Source: Flavobacteriales bacterium (lineage in GTDB: Bacteria > Bacteroidota > Bacteroidia > Flavobacteriales_D > Crocinitomicaceae). From it: a stretch of 24,184 bases of DNA. Position 1 is the first letter of the stretch. Every line of letters begins with the position of its first letter. Positions 16,034 to 23,454 of this stretch are shown piece after piece. Location of the stretch: the NCBI GenBank assembly GCA_947458985.1, contig CANHBA010000009.1, positions 1-24,184 of the forward strand, in the 5' to 3' direction. The translations under genes were made by a program, and so were the position numbers. A model generated the notes under the pieces. It saw only the letters and a list, made by a program, of their open reading frames with translations. It made no database searches and was not told where the DNA came from.

Positions 16034-16261
16034 ATGACTTGGACAGACTTCGTATACAAAATTGGTGACACATTTCAATGGGCTTTTGGCTTTTATGAAA
16101 TGGTACAAAACTACTTCAACACAGCACTTATTTTGCTTGGTTTCTATGGTTTTTATTACTGGATGACTACCCAAAAACGCCTCAGTGCAAAATCTAATGT
16201 CCCGGTAGACATCAAAGAAAACGAAGGTTGGTACAAAAAAGACGGCCAACAATTGAAATAA
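16034..16261 (+). CDS. Small single-pass membrane protein, function unknown
   Basis: A 75-residue protein. An amphipathic aromatic N-terminus (TWTDFVYKIGDTFQWAFGFY) is followed by one hydrophobic helix at about 28-45 and a charged cytoplasm-like tail containing ENEGWYKKDG. The layout resembles short conserved membrane proteins in Flavobacteriia annotated only as domains of unknown function. Support for it being real: its own promoter box, a plausible membrane protein composition, a good ATG and a strong terminator 40 bases after its stop. I cannot assign a function. The opposite-strand frame over the same bases (15992-16264) has no such support. Confidence 0.7.
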   Translation: MTWTDFVYKIGDTFQWAFGFYEMVQNYFNTALILLGFYGFYYWMTTQKRLSAKSNVPVDIKENEGWYKKDGQQLK

Positions 16262-16301
16262 CATTTATTGCTCATCTAGAATGAGTTCTGCATAAGCTTA
16301 T

Positions 16302-16343
16302 CAAAACAAAAAGGGCGGTCATATGACCGCCCTTTTTGTTTTG
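16302..16343. terminator. Bidirectional rho-independent terminator, 42-base perfect palindrome
   Basis: Arms 16302-16322 and 16323-16343 are exact reverse complements, centred on CATATG. The core is a GC-rich GGGCGGTC/GACCGCCC stem flanked by A5 on the left and T5 on the right, so each strand gives a stable hairpin followed by a T-run. It separates the small membrane protein gene (plus) from the end of sdhB (minus) and can stop both transcripts. Confidence 0.93.
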
Positions 16344-16356
16344 TCGTTAATTTGAC

Positions 16357-17124
16357 TTATTTGTCAGCAGTGAGGGAAGCACTCAAAAATTCGCGGTTCA
16401 TGCGCGCGATATTTTCTAAAGAGATGCCTTTTGGACATTCTACTTCACAAGCACCAGTGTTGGTACAGTTACCGAATCCTTCGTCGTCCATTTGACGAAC
16501 CATGTTCATAACGCGGTCTTTCGCTTCTACTTTTCCTTGTGGTAAAAGCGCGTATTGTGAGACTTTTGCACCTACGAATAGCATGGCCGAACCATTTTTA
16601 CATGTAGCTACACAAGCACCACAACCAATACAAGCAGCTGCTTCAAATGCTTTGTCTGCATCTGCTTTAGGAACAGGGATGGCATTGGCATCCATAGTGC
16701 GTCCGGAAGTGTTCACAGAGACGAAGCCGCCAGCTTGTTGAATGCGATCAAACGCAGAGCGGTCTACAACTAGATCCTTTACAATAGGAAACGCACGAGA
16801 TCTCCATGGCTCAACATAGATGGTATCACCATCGTTAAAGCTACGCATGTGAAGCTGGCATGTGGTGGTGCCGGTTTCTGGACCGTGAGCACGCCCGTTG
16901 ATATACAAAGAACACATTCCGCAAATTCCTTCACGGCAGTCGTGGTCAAAAGCTACTGGTGCTTGTTGTTCGTTGATAAGTTGCTCGTTAAGTTGATCGA
17001 GCATCTCTAAAAATGAACTATCTGTGGACACTTTTTCTAGGCTGTAGGTTTCAATACCACCTTTGGCGTTGGTATTTTTTTGTCTCCAGATTTTGAGTGT
17101 AATATTGATAAATTTTGAAGCCAT
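16357..17124 (-). CDS. sdhB: Succinate dehydrogenase iron-sulfur subunit
   Basis: A 255-residue electron-transfer subunit of complex II (succinate dehydrogenase / fumarate reductase). The [2Fe-2S] ligands are Cys63, Cys68, Cys71 and Cys89 (HDCREGICGMC...TTTC). By analogy with E. coli SdhB, the [4Fe-4S] ligands are Cys165, Cys168, Cys171 and Cys230, and the [3Fe-4S] ligands Cys175, Cys220 and Cys226. It is last in sdhC-sdhA-sdhB, starts 6 bases after sdhA, and its transcript ends at the palindromic terminator 14 bases past its stop. Confidence 0.96.
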   Translation of the reverse strand: MASKFINITLKIWRQKNTNAKGGIETYSLEKVSTDSSFLEMLDQLNEQLINEQQAPVAFDHDCREGICGMCSLYINGRAHGPETGTTTCQLHMRSFNDGDTIYVEPWRSRAFPIVKDLVVDRSAFDRIQQAGGFVSVNTSGRTMDANAIPVPKADADKAFEAAACIGCGACVATCKNGSAMLFVGAKVSQYALLPQGKVEAKDRVMNMVRQMDDEGFGNCTNTGACEVECPKGISLENIARMNREFLSASLTADK

Positions 17125-17130
17125 ATCTAC

Positions 17131-19143
17131 TTATTTATAGTTGCGTGCTGCAATTTTGATGTACTCGTAATTAAGCGCTTCTTTGTGAAGCGCAGCTTTT
17201 TTTGCATCGCCATCTTGGTATGCCCAAGCGGCAACATATTTGAAGTTTTCGTCGTCGCGAAGTGTTTCTCCTTCGCTGTCTTGGTATTCTTCTCTGAAAT
17301 GACCACCACAAGACTCTAAGCGGTGCAAGGCATCTACGGCCATTAATTGACCCAACTCAATAAAGTCGGCAACACGCATCGCTTTTTCGAGTTCTGTATT
17401 CATTTCGTTTGCATCGCCAGGAACAAAAACATCTTTGTAGAATTCTTCGCGAAGCGCTGCAATTTCTTCAATAGCTGTTTTCAATCCTTCTTCATTGCGG
17501 CCCATGCCAACTTTGTTCCACATGATAAGGCCGAGGCGTTTATGGAAATGGTCTACGGACTTACTGCCTTTGTTTTGAAGAAATCGATCGATACTTGATT
17601 TTACATCAGCTTCTGCTGCTTCAAATTCCGGACTATCGGTAGGAATATGACCTGTGCGGATATCGTTTGCGAGGTAGTCTGAAATGGTATACGGCAACAC
17701 GAAATAGCCATCGGCCAAACCTTGCATAAGTGCAGAAGCACCTAAGCGGTTGGCACCGTGGTCAGAGAAGTTAGCTTCTCCGGTCACGAAGCATCCTTCG
17801 ATGCTACTTTGAAGGTTGTAGTCTACCCAAACACCACCCATCGTGTAGTGAACAGCTGGGTAAATCTTCATAGGTGTTTCGTATGGATTGTCGTCGGTAA
17901 TTTTTTGGTACATCTGAAAGAGGTTACCATATTTTTCTTCGATCCATTTTTTACCTAATGCCAAGATTTTTTCTTCTGTTGGGTTGTGGTCTCCTAAGGC
18001 AAATGCAGACTGACGTCCTTTGCTGCGAATTTCAGTTGCAAAATCTAGGTAAACCCCTTCGTTGGTGTCGTTGGCTTCAATACCGAAACCAGCATCACAT
18101 CTTTCTTTGGCAGCTCTTGATGCAACGTCGCGAGGCACGAGGTTACCAAATGCAGGATAGCGTCTTTCCAAGAAGTAATCGCGGTCTTCTTCGGCAATTT
18201 GAGTAGGTTTCAAACGGCCTTCGCGAATAGCTTCAGCGTCCTCTTTTTTCATAGGAACCCAAATGCGTCCAGAATTGCGCAAAGACTCAGACATAAGCGT
18301 GAGTTTTGACTGGTTGGTGCCGTGAACAGGAATACACGTTGGGTGAATTTGAACAAAACATGGGTTCGCAAAATGCGCTCCTTTTTTGTGTACTTTCCAA
18401 GCTGCAGATACATTGCTACCCATTGCGTTGGTAGACAAGAAGTATACGTTTCCGTAACCTCCAGACGCAATAACAACTGCGTGTGCAGAATGGCGCTCGA
18501 GTTCGCCGGTAACGAGGTTTCTTGCGATGATGCCGCGCGCCTTGCCGTCAACTTTAACGAGCTCCATCATTTCGTGACGATGGTACATTTTGACACGACC
18601 AAGGCCGATTTGACGAGAAAGCGCAGAGTACGCACCTAACAAAAGTTGTTGACCGGTTTGGCCTGCTGCGTAGAAGGTGCGTTGTACTTGGGTCCCACCA
18701 AACGAACGGTTGTCTAACAGACCTCCGTATTCGCGCGCAAAAGGAACACCTTGAGCCACACATTGGTCGATGATGTTACCAGAGACCTCGGCCAAACGGT
18801 AAACATTCGCCTCGCGTGCACGGTAGTCACCACCTTTAATGGTGTCGTAAAAAAGACGGTAAACGGAGTCGCCGTCGTTTTGGTAGTTTTTAGCTGCATT
18901 GATACCACCTTGAGCTGCAATGGAGTGCGCTCTTCTTGGTGAATCTTGGAAACAAAACGCTTTAACGTTGTAACCCATTTCACCTAAAGAGGCTGCAGCA
19001 GAAGCTCCTGCCAAACCTGTACCGACCACGATAATATCGATTTTTGGACGGTTGTTTGGCGCAACCAATTTCATGTGATTCTTGTGATTGGTCCACTTTT
19101 CTGAGATTGGACCTTCTGGAATGCGCGAATTTAATGTTGACAT
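17131..19143 (-). CDS. sdhA: Succinate dehydrogenase flavoprotein subunit
   Basis: A 670-residue catalytic subunit of complex II, which oxidises succinate to fumarate on the cytoplasmic side of the membrane. The FAD fold begins IDIIVVGTGLAGASAA (35-50), and the covalent FAD histidine is His73 in RRAHSIAAQGGIN. Further motifs include QIHPTCIP near the substrate site, HYTMGGVWVD and ANRLGASALMQGLADG. The longer length and the order C-A-B are those of the Bacteroidota and epsilon-type enzymes rather than of SdhCDAB. It starts 10 bases after sdhC. Confidence 0.97.
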   Translation of the reverse strand: MSTLNSRIPEGPISEKWTNHKNHMKLVAPNNRPKIDIIVVGTGLAGASAAASLGEMGYNVKAFCFQDSPRRAHSIAAQGGINAAKNYQNDGDSVYRLFYDTIKGGDYRAREANVYRLAEVSGNIIDQCVAQGVPFAREYGGLLDNRSFGGTQVQRTFYAAGQTGQQLLLGAYSALSRQIGLGRVKMYHRHEMMELVKVDGKARGIIARNLVTGELERHSAHAVVIASGGYGNVYFLSTNAMGSNVSAAWKVHKKGAHFANPCFVQIHPTCIPVHGTNQSKLTLMSESLRNSGRIWVPMKKEDAEAIREGRLKPTQIAEEDRDYFLERRYPAFGNLVPRDVASRAAKERCDAGFGIEANDTNEGVYLDFATEIRSKGRQSAFALGDHNPTEEKILALGKKWIEEKYGNLFQMYQKITDDNPYETPMKIYPAVHYTMGGVWVDYNLQSSIEGCFVTGEANFSDHGANRLGASALMQGLADGYFVLPYTISDYLANDIRTGHIPTDSPEFEAAEADVKSSIDRFLQNKGSKSVDHFHKRLGLIMWNKVGMGRNEEGLKTAIEEIAALREEFYKDVFVPGDANEMNTELEKAMRVADFIELGQLMAVDALHRLESCGGHFREEYQDSEGETLRDDENFKYVAAWAYQDGDAKKAALHKEALNYEYIKIAARNYK

Positions 19144-19153
19144 AGCCTAATTC

Positions 19154-20005
19154 CTAGAGGTTGTAAATAATAATGGGAATGATCGCAAACAATAACGGAA
19201 CAATGACAGCAAAGCCAGTTCCGATGATTTTGATCAAAGGGGTGTATTTTGGATGATTGATACCTAAAGATTGGAAAGCACTTTGGAAACCATGTAAAAG
19301 ATGGTAGCCCAAAACAATCATTGAGATCACGTAAAACAATACGGCAAAAAGCGCACCTTCATTTTTGCTTTTGTTGAAGAAGTCCATGACCAAGGTGTGT
19401 AGGTCGCGGTAGCCTTCTGCCACTTTAACGTTTGTGCCTTTGATGTAAAGATCAGTTCCTTTCTCTACAATATTTTTACCGTCCTTTGGAATAGGTTGAA
19501 TACCTGGCACATGTGTGTAATAGAGTTCTGCATTGGCTGCACCCATCATTGGGTTGTCCATTTCTAGTTTGTAAGTATGAAGCGGAACGTCTTCCTTGAT
19601 TTTCATTTTCCACCAGAAATTGGCCATGTGTGTGGCTAAGAAAACCAAGATAAGGGTTCCTAAAATAGCCATGCTGCGACTTGCTGAACTTGAATTGGCA
19701 GCAGGCTTGTTGTAGGCATAACCAATTGGTCGCGCTTTTTTGTTTTGAATAGTCAGTGCAAAACCATCGATGATGTGAATAATGACTGCTGCATAGGTGA
19801 CGTAAGAAAGGATTTTGATAAATGGATTGTGCCCCATGAAGTAAGCGTATTCATTGAAAGCACGTCGGCCTTCTTCACCGGTTTTGAGGATAAGTTGAAG
19901 GTTACCAAGTAAGTGGCCAACCAAAAACGTACACAGGAAAAGCCCGGTGAGGGCCATAAAGACCTTCTTGCCGATAGAAGATTTAAAAATTACAGAGTTA
20001 CTCAT
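19154..20005 (-). CDS. sdhC: Succinate dehydrogenase cytochrome b subunit
   Basis: A 283-residue membrane anchor with five helices and histidines placed as in diheme type-B complex II (His31, His77, His126, His235/238), expected to pass electrons to menaquinone. The protein is longer than the usual 220-240 residues: residues about 136-205, between the third and fourth helices, form a hydrophilic loop rich in Lys, Asp and Pro. First gene of the sdhCAB operon, with a -7 box 24 bases upstream and an inverted repeat in the -33 region. Confidence 0.94.
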   Translation of the reverse strand: MSNSVIFKSSIGKKVFMALTGLFLCTFLVGHLLGNLQLILKTGEEGRRAFNEYAYFMGHNPFIKILSYVTYAAVIIHIIDGFALTIQNKKARPIGYAYNKPAANSSSASRSMAILGTLILVFLATHMANFWWKMKIKEDVPLHTYKLEMDNPMMGAANAELYYTHVPGIQPIPKDGKNIVEKGTDLYIKGTNVKVAEGYRDLHTLVMDFFNKSKNEGALFAVLFYVISMIVLGYHLLHGFQSAFQSLGINHPKYTPLIKIIGTGFAVIVPLLFAIIPIIIYNL

Positions 20006-20029
20006 AAGAATCTTTCATTTGTAGTGTTG

Positions 20030-20037
20030 CAAATTTA
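20030..20037 (-). promoter_or_regulatory. Candidate -7 box of the sdhCAB operon
   Basis: The minus strand reads TAAATTTG, an exact TAnnTTTG match, 24 bases before the sdhC ATG. A TTTG at 20063-20060 stands 22 bases upstream and could be the -33 box. Confidence 0.6.
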
Positions 20038-20043
20038 AGTGAA

Positions 20044-20068
20044 CAACATTTAATAGTAACAAATGTTG
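20044..20068. promoter_or_regulatory. Inverted repeat over the sdhCAB -33 region
   Basis: Perfect 8-base arms CAACATTT and AAATGTTG are separated by 9 bases. The upstream arm overlaps the candidate -33 TTTG, so it may be an operator. It also lies 37 bases past the ldcA stop and could fold as an AT-rich hairpin, but no T-run follows, which argues against a terminator. Confidence 0.45.
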
Positions 20069-20104
20069 CTAATATAATCTGTTTAAATAGGCTATTTAGA
20101 ACGA

Positions 20105-21007
20105 TTATAGATAGTTCAGTGTGCTTGTATTTTGATGGATCGCTAATTCAACGTTTGCGGCAAAAAGCAATGCCTGATTATCCTCGATGTGACCTGCTGG
20201 AAAATCAAAACAAATTGGAATTTTTCGATAAGTGAAATGTGCCAAAATGAGTGCTTCAATCGATTTACCAAAAGGTACGTCGGTGTCTTCTAAATCAGTC
20301 ATACCGCCAATAATTAAACCCTTGATTTGTTCGAGCGCACCGCACTTGCGCAGGGCATGTAGCATGCGGTCAATATGGTAGAGGTGTTCAGCTAAATCTT
20401 CGATAAATAAAATGCTTTCTGAAAAGTTATAGCGTTCAGGCGTAGCCAACATACTGAAAACAATACTCAGGTTGCCCCCAATGAGCACACCTCTCGCGCT
20501 GCCTAATTTATTGGCGCTATTTGTGTGTAATTCAAATGATTTTTTCTGCCCAAAAAGCAATTCGTGCAAACGTTGTTTGGCCAACCCACTATTTTTATCA
20601 ATGTTTAGTGCCATGGTAGCGTGTATACTCTGAAAACCTAAAGACTGAATTTGATGATGTAACACACAGATATCCGAAAATCCAACTATCCACTTGGGTT
20701 CTTTGATAAATTGCGCCCATTGCAAGCCATCGACAATTTGGATACAGCCATAACCGCCGCGCACACACCAAATGGCTTTAGCTTCAGGATGGTCTAGCCC
20801 TTCTTGTAAGTCTGTCAAGCGCTCAAGTTCAGTGCCTGAAAAATAGTGGTGTCTGCCAATTAAATTTTTGCTTCTGATCGCACGAAGACCAATACTTTGA
20901 AGCCATTTTTCAGCTGCCACCACATAGTTTTCTTCGATGGCTTTGGCTGGCGCACAGAGATACACGAGGTCGCCAATTTGTAAAGAGGAAGGAGCAATAA
21001 AATTCAT
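20105..21007 (-). CDS. LD-carboxypeptidase (peptidase S66)
   Basis: A 300-residue serine peptidase of the LdcA/MccF family, which removes the terminal D-alanine from tetrapeptides during murein recycling. The family's catalytic set is present: Ser111 in the nucleophile elbow VGFSDI, Glu203 in LFIEDLAEHLY and His273 in FPAGHIEDN; the conserved VRGGYG is at 82-87. There is no signal peptide, which fits cytoplasmic recycling. It starts 2 bases after the ispD stop, so the two are co-transcribed. A MccF-like detoxifying role is the main alternative. Confidence 0.92.
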   Translation of the reverse strand: MNFIAPSSLQIGDLVYLCAPAKAIEENYVVAAEKWLQSIGLRAIRSKNLIGRHHYFSGTELERLTDLQEGLDHPEAKAIWCVRGGYGCIQIVDGLQWAQFIKEPKWIVGFSDICVLHHQIQSLGFQSIHATMALNIDKNSGLAKQRLHELLFGQKKSFELHTNSANKLGSARGVLIGGNLSIVFSMLATPERYNFSESILFIEDLAEHLYHIDRMLHALRKCGALEQIKGLIIGGMTDLEDTDVPFGKSIEALILAHFTYRKIPICFDFPAGHIEDNQALLFAANVELAIHQNTSTLNYL

Positions 21008-21009
21008 GC

Positions 21010-21666
21010 TTAAAGAATTGCACTTAAGATTTTTAAATCGATCGGGCTCGTAATTTTTATATTTTCTTCATTGCTCAAGACCAAAAGAGGGCAAACGCCA
21101 ATTGCCTCGACAACGCTGGCATCGTCCGTAAAACGCGGATTGAATCCTTGTAAATATGCTTTCTTGATTGTTTTCGCGTCAAAACACTGAGGGGTGTGCA
21201 CCAGAAAATACTGAGTTCTATTCACACTTTCTGATTTTTCAAAAACACCTGTGCGTAGAGAATCTTTTAAACCCATAACAGGAACTACAGCAGAAGCGTT
21301 GTTCAGCCCTGCAAAACATCTTTCAATAGTTGTTAGACTTACCAACGGACGCACGCCATCGTGAATAGCAATTTGATCGCCGGTGCATTTGTCGAGTGCA
21401 TTTTGTATCGAATGAAAGCGTTCTAAGCCGCCGTCTACGAGTTCGTGTGGAATTTGGATATTGTATTCGTTCAAAATGGTCTGCCAATAACTGACCCAAT
21501 CTTTTGGGAGTGTAAGGAGTAGCTGAGCTGTTGGGTCAAAGGCAAAAAAGCGTTCGAGCGTGTGTAGTAATACTGGTTTGTTTCCTAAGCGCAAAAACTG
21601 CTTGGGAAGTTCACTTTCCATGCGTTTTCCAATACCGCCAGCTGTAATGATGATGCTTCTTTTCAT
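21010..21666 (-). CDS. ispD: 2-C-methyl-D-erythritol 4-phosphate cytidylyltransferase
   Basis: A 218-residue enzyme of the MEP isoprenoid pathway, joining MEP to CTP to give CDP-ME. Motifs: AGGIGKRM (9-16, the nucleotide loop), PKQF with Lys22, IHDGVRPLVS (101-110) and FTDDASVVEAIG (179-190). These match IspD rather than the ribitol-phosphate relative. The product feeds carotenoids, menaquinone and undecaprenyl phosphate. It lies 21 bases after dagK and has a -7 promoter box in that gap, so it may be expressed both from the upstream operon and by itself. Confidence 0.94.
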   Translation of the reverse strand: MKRSIIITAGGIGKRMESELPKQFLRLGNKPVLLHTLERFFAFDPTAQLLLTLPKDWVSYWQTILNEYNIQIPHELVDGGLERFHSIQNALDKCTGDQIAIHDGVRPLVSLTTIERCFAGLNNASAVVPVMGLKDSLRTGVFEKSESVNRTQYFLVHTPQCFDAKTIKKAYLQGFNPRFTDDASVVEAIGVCPLLVLSNEENIKITSPIDLKILSAIL

Positions 21667-21673
21667 CTTGATT

Positions 21674-21681
21674 CAAAGATA
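21674..21681 (-). promoter_or_regulatory. Candidate -7 box of ispD
   Basis: The minus strand reads TATCTTTG, an exact TAnnTTTG match, with 7 bases to the ispD ATG. Transcription would start at or next to the ATG. No clear -33 TTTG is seen. Confidence 0.45.
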
Positions 21682-21687
21682 CATAAA

Positions 21688-22593
21688 CTAGTACTTCTTT
21701 GGCCGAAGTAATTTCAACTTAGCAGGATTAAAGTCTAACGTAAATTGAGAACCCCCAATATATTCGCCATCGGTTTCGGCATGTAAGACATGTGTATCGC
21801 AACTCAAATGAACTGGAAAAGAAATGGGCAGATAATGCGCCTCCGGATGCTTGATTCTTTTGCCATTTTTGACTTTAAGGACGTTTTTAATGTAGTCCAA
21901 TAAAGAAACCTTGCCTAAAAGGGTGAGCTTGAGTTGTCCGTCATTGATTTGAGCTCCAGGATGTATGTGTAAGCCATCGCCAAAAATACTCCCATTGCAA
22001 AATGCAGCTAGTAGTAATTCTCCGTCATATTGGTAGTCCTCTGAATGCATCTTGACATGGGGTCTTTTGTAATTCAGAAAGGTCTTGACGATAGCCAAAC
22101 CATATGAAAAGTTAGGTCCAAAATTCTTGCGGAATTTTTGAAGTTCTAACACTACTGCGCCACCAAAACCGATGTCTGTAATATTTGCAAAATAGCGCTT
22201 CTCATTTTGATTTTCAAGTACACCAACATCGAAGCGCTCAAAAGAACCCTCTTCTATATTTGCTAGAAAGTTGTAATTCTTATCGAACCCAGCGGACCTG
22301 AAAAAATCATTTCCTGTACCGTTGGGAATGATGCCAAGAATAGGCTCAAACGCTGGATTTGAATGTGTACAAACGCCATTGATCAGCACATTAAAAGTAC
22401 CGTCGCCACCCACGCCAACTAAATGCGTGCATTCCGAGCTCAAGGTATGAATGAAGCGAAGTGCGTCTGATGAAGAGACGCTATTAAACACTTGGAATTG
22501 CGCACCAAAAACTTGCCGAAGCTCAGCTAGGATACGTTGGTTACGCGCTGAGATTTTTTTGTTTCCGTTGGTGATGCAGTAGATAAGCGGCAT
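21688..22593 (-). CDS. Diacylglycerol kinase family lipid kinase
   Basis: A 301-residue protein with the DAGK catalytic fold shared by DgkB, YegS and sphingosine kinases. The ATP-binding motif is VGGDGTFNVLING (61-73) and the second conserved motif IPNGTGNDFFRS (89-100). The C-terminal half is the usual beta-sandwich with CNGSIFGDGLHIHPGAQINDG, and near the end DTHVLHAETDGEYIG, both typical. It phosphorylates a lipid at the inner membrane, most likely diacylglycerol, which can be recycled into phospholipid. It is 21 bases from each neighbour (the anti-sigma-like gene and ispD), all on one strand. Confidence 0.9.
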   Translation of the reverse strand: MPLIYCITNGNKKISARNQRILAELRQVFGAQFQVFNSVSSSDALRFIHTLSSECTHLVGVGGDGTFNVLINGVCTHSNPAFEPILGIIPNGTGNDFFRSAGFDKNYNFLANIEEGSFERFDVGVLENQNEKRYFANITDIGFGGAVVLELQKFRKNFGPNFSYGLAIVKTFLNYKRPHVKMHSEDYQYDGELLLAAFCNGSIFGDGLHIHPGAQINDGQLKLTLLGKVSLLDYIKNVLKVKNGKRIKHPEAHYLPISFPVHLSCDTHVLHAETDGEYIGGSQFTLDFNPAKLKLLRPKKY

Positions 22594-22614
22594 CTGCCAA
22601 TTTACGCAATAATT

Positions 22615-23454
22615 TTAGTATTGAATTTGCAAACTGCTCGATTGCTGCCATTTTTGGCCATTGAGCACACCCGTAACAAAATAAATATAGGTGCCGCGCG
22701 CAATTTTTTCACCACTCGGATCTGTGCCATCCCAATTGAATGTTGGGTTGCTACTGCTGAAAAGCACATTGTTGGCTTGATTCAAAACAACAATACTGAA
22801 GTCTTCAATATGTTGTTGTTTCCAATCGATTTGGAGCGTTTCGTTTTGACCGTCGCCATTTGGTGTGAAGATATTTGGCAACGAAATACTAAATTGTTTA
22901 GGCAAAACCTGTGTCTGAACTTGGCTGCTGCTATTTGGTCTTGGCGCTATACTTGGCGTGGTGGTTGTGCTAACTGCGTTGTTCGGTATGTTGACCGGAA
23001 TGGAATGCGGAATCAGTGTTGAAGGCACTATATTTTGGTTCTGCGCAGGAGTAGTTTGTAAAACTTGGATATTTAAAACCGTGTCTGCAATAGGAATGTT
23101 GAGGGTGTTATTTTGCTCCAAAATAACTTGTGTTTCTTTAATAGCAATAGTTTCCTTAGAATTGTTGCCCGCTGATTCTCGAGTAAGAATGTTTTCTTTT
23201 GTTTCCTTTTGCAGTTCTTTATTTTGGGTTGTTTCGGCTTTGGAATTTGCTTTGACCGAAAAATAAACAGCTACAGCAATGACAGAGCTAGCCGCAACAC
23301 CAATAAGCGCTTTAGTTAAAATACTGAGCCCTGCTTTGGCAGTACTTGCACCAATAGATGACGAAATAGACGACCACAAAGCGGGGTCTACTGAGACTTG
23401 GTGGTCTTGTAGGCCTTTGGTAAAGAGTTCTTTGATGTAGTCTTTTTCAGTCAT
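22615..23454 (-). CDS. Membrane anti-sigma-like protein with gliding-motility (CHU_C) C-terminal domain
   Basis: A 279-residue protein in three parts. Residues 1-44 are soluble and begin MTEKDYIKELFTKGLQDHQV, like the short cytoplasmic part of Bacteroidota anti-sigma factors (phrase DPALWSSISSSI). Residues about 45-67 are one membrane helix with no signal-peptide cleavage site. Residues 70-187 are a low-complexity linker rich in Thr, Asn, Gln and Pro. Residues 188-279 are a gliding-motility C-terminal domain: LPNIFTPNGDGQNE, then FNWDGTDPSGEKIARGTYIY. That domain usually ends type IX secretion cargo. The gene begins directly after the ECF sigma stop with no gap, which supports a role in holding that sigma factor. 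The conserved anti-sigma zinc motif is absent, so the function is inferred from position and topology. Confidence 0.82.
   Translation of the reverse strand: MTEKDYIKELFTKGLQDHQVSVDPALWSSISSSIGASTAKAGLSILTKALIGVAASSVIAVAVYFSVKANSKAETTQNKELQKETKENILTRESAGNNSKETIAIKETQVILEQNNTLNIPIADTVLNIQVLQTTPAQNQNIVPSTLIPHSIPVNIPNNAVSTTTTPSIAPRPNSSSQVQTQVLPKQFSISLPNIFTPNGDGQNETLQIDWKQQHIEDFSIVVLNQANNVLFSSSNPTFNWDGTDPSGEKIARGTYIYFVTGVLNGQKWQQSSSLQIQY

Noticed and set aside
15992..16264. 90-residue frame on the minus strand opposite the small membrane protein
   Set aside because: It has no promoter box, ends opposite the rnc-side gap and looks like a mirror of the plus-strand gene; the plus frame has promoter, helix and terminator.
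16271..16285. Small hairpin CTCAT-CTAGA-ATGAG after the small membrane protein gene
   Set aside because: Only five pairs, mostly A-T, with no T-run, next to a far stronger terminator.
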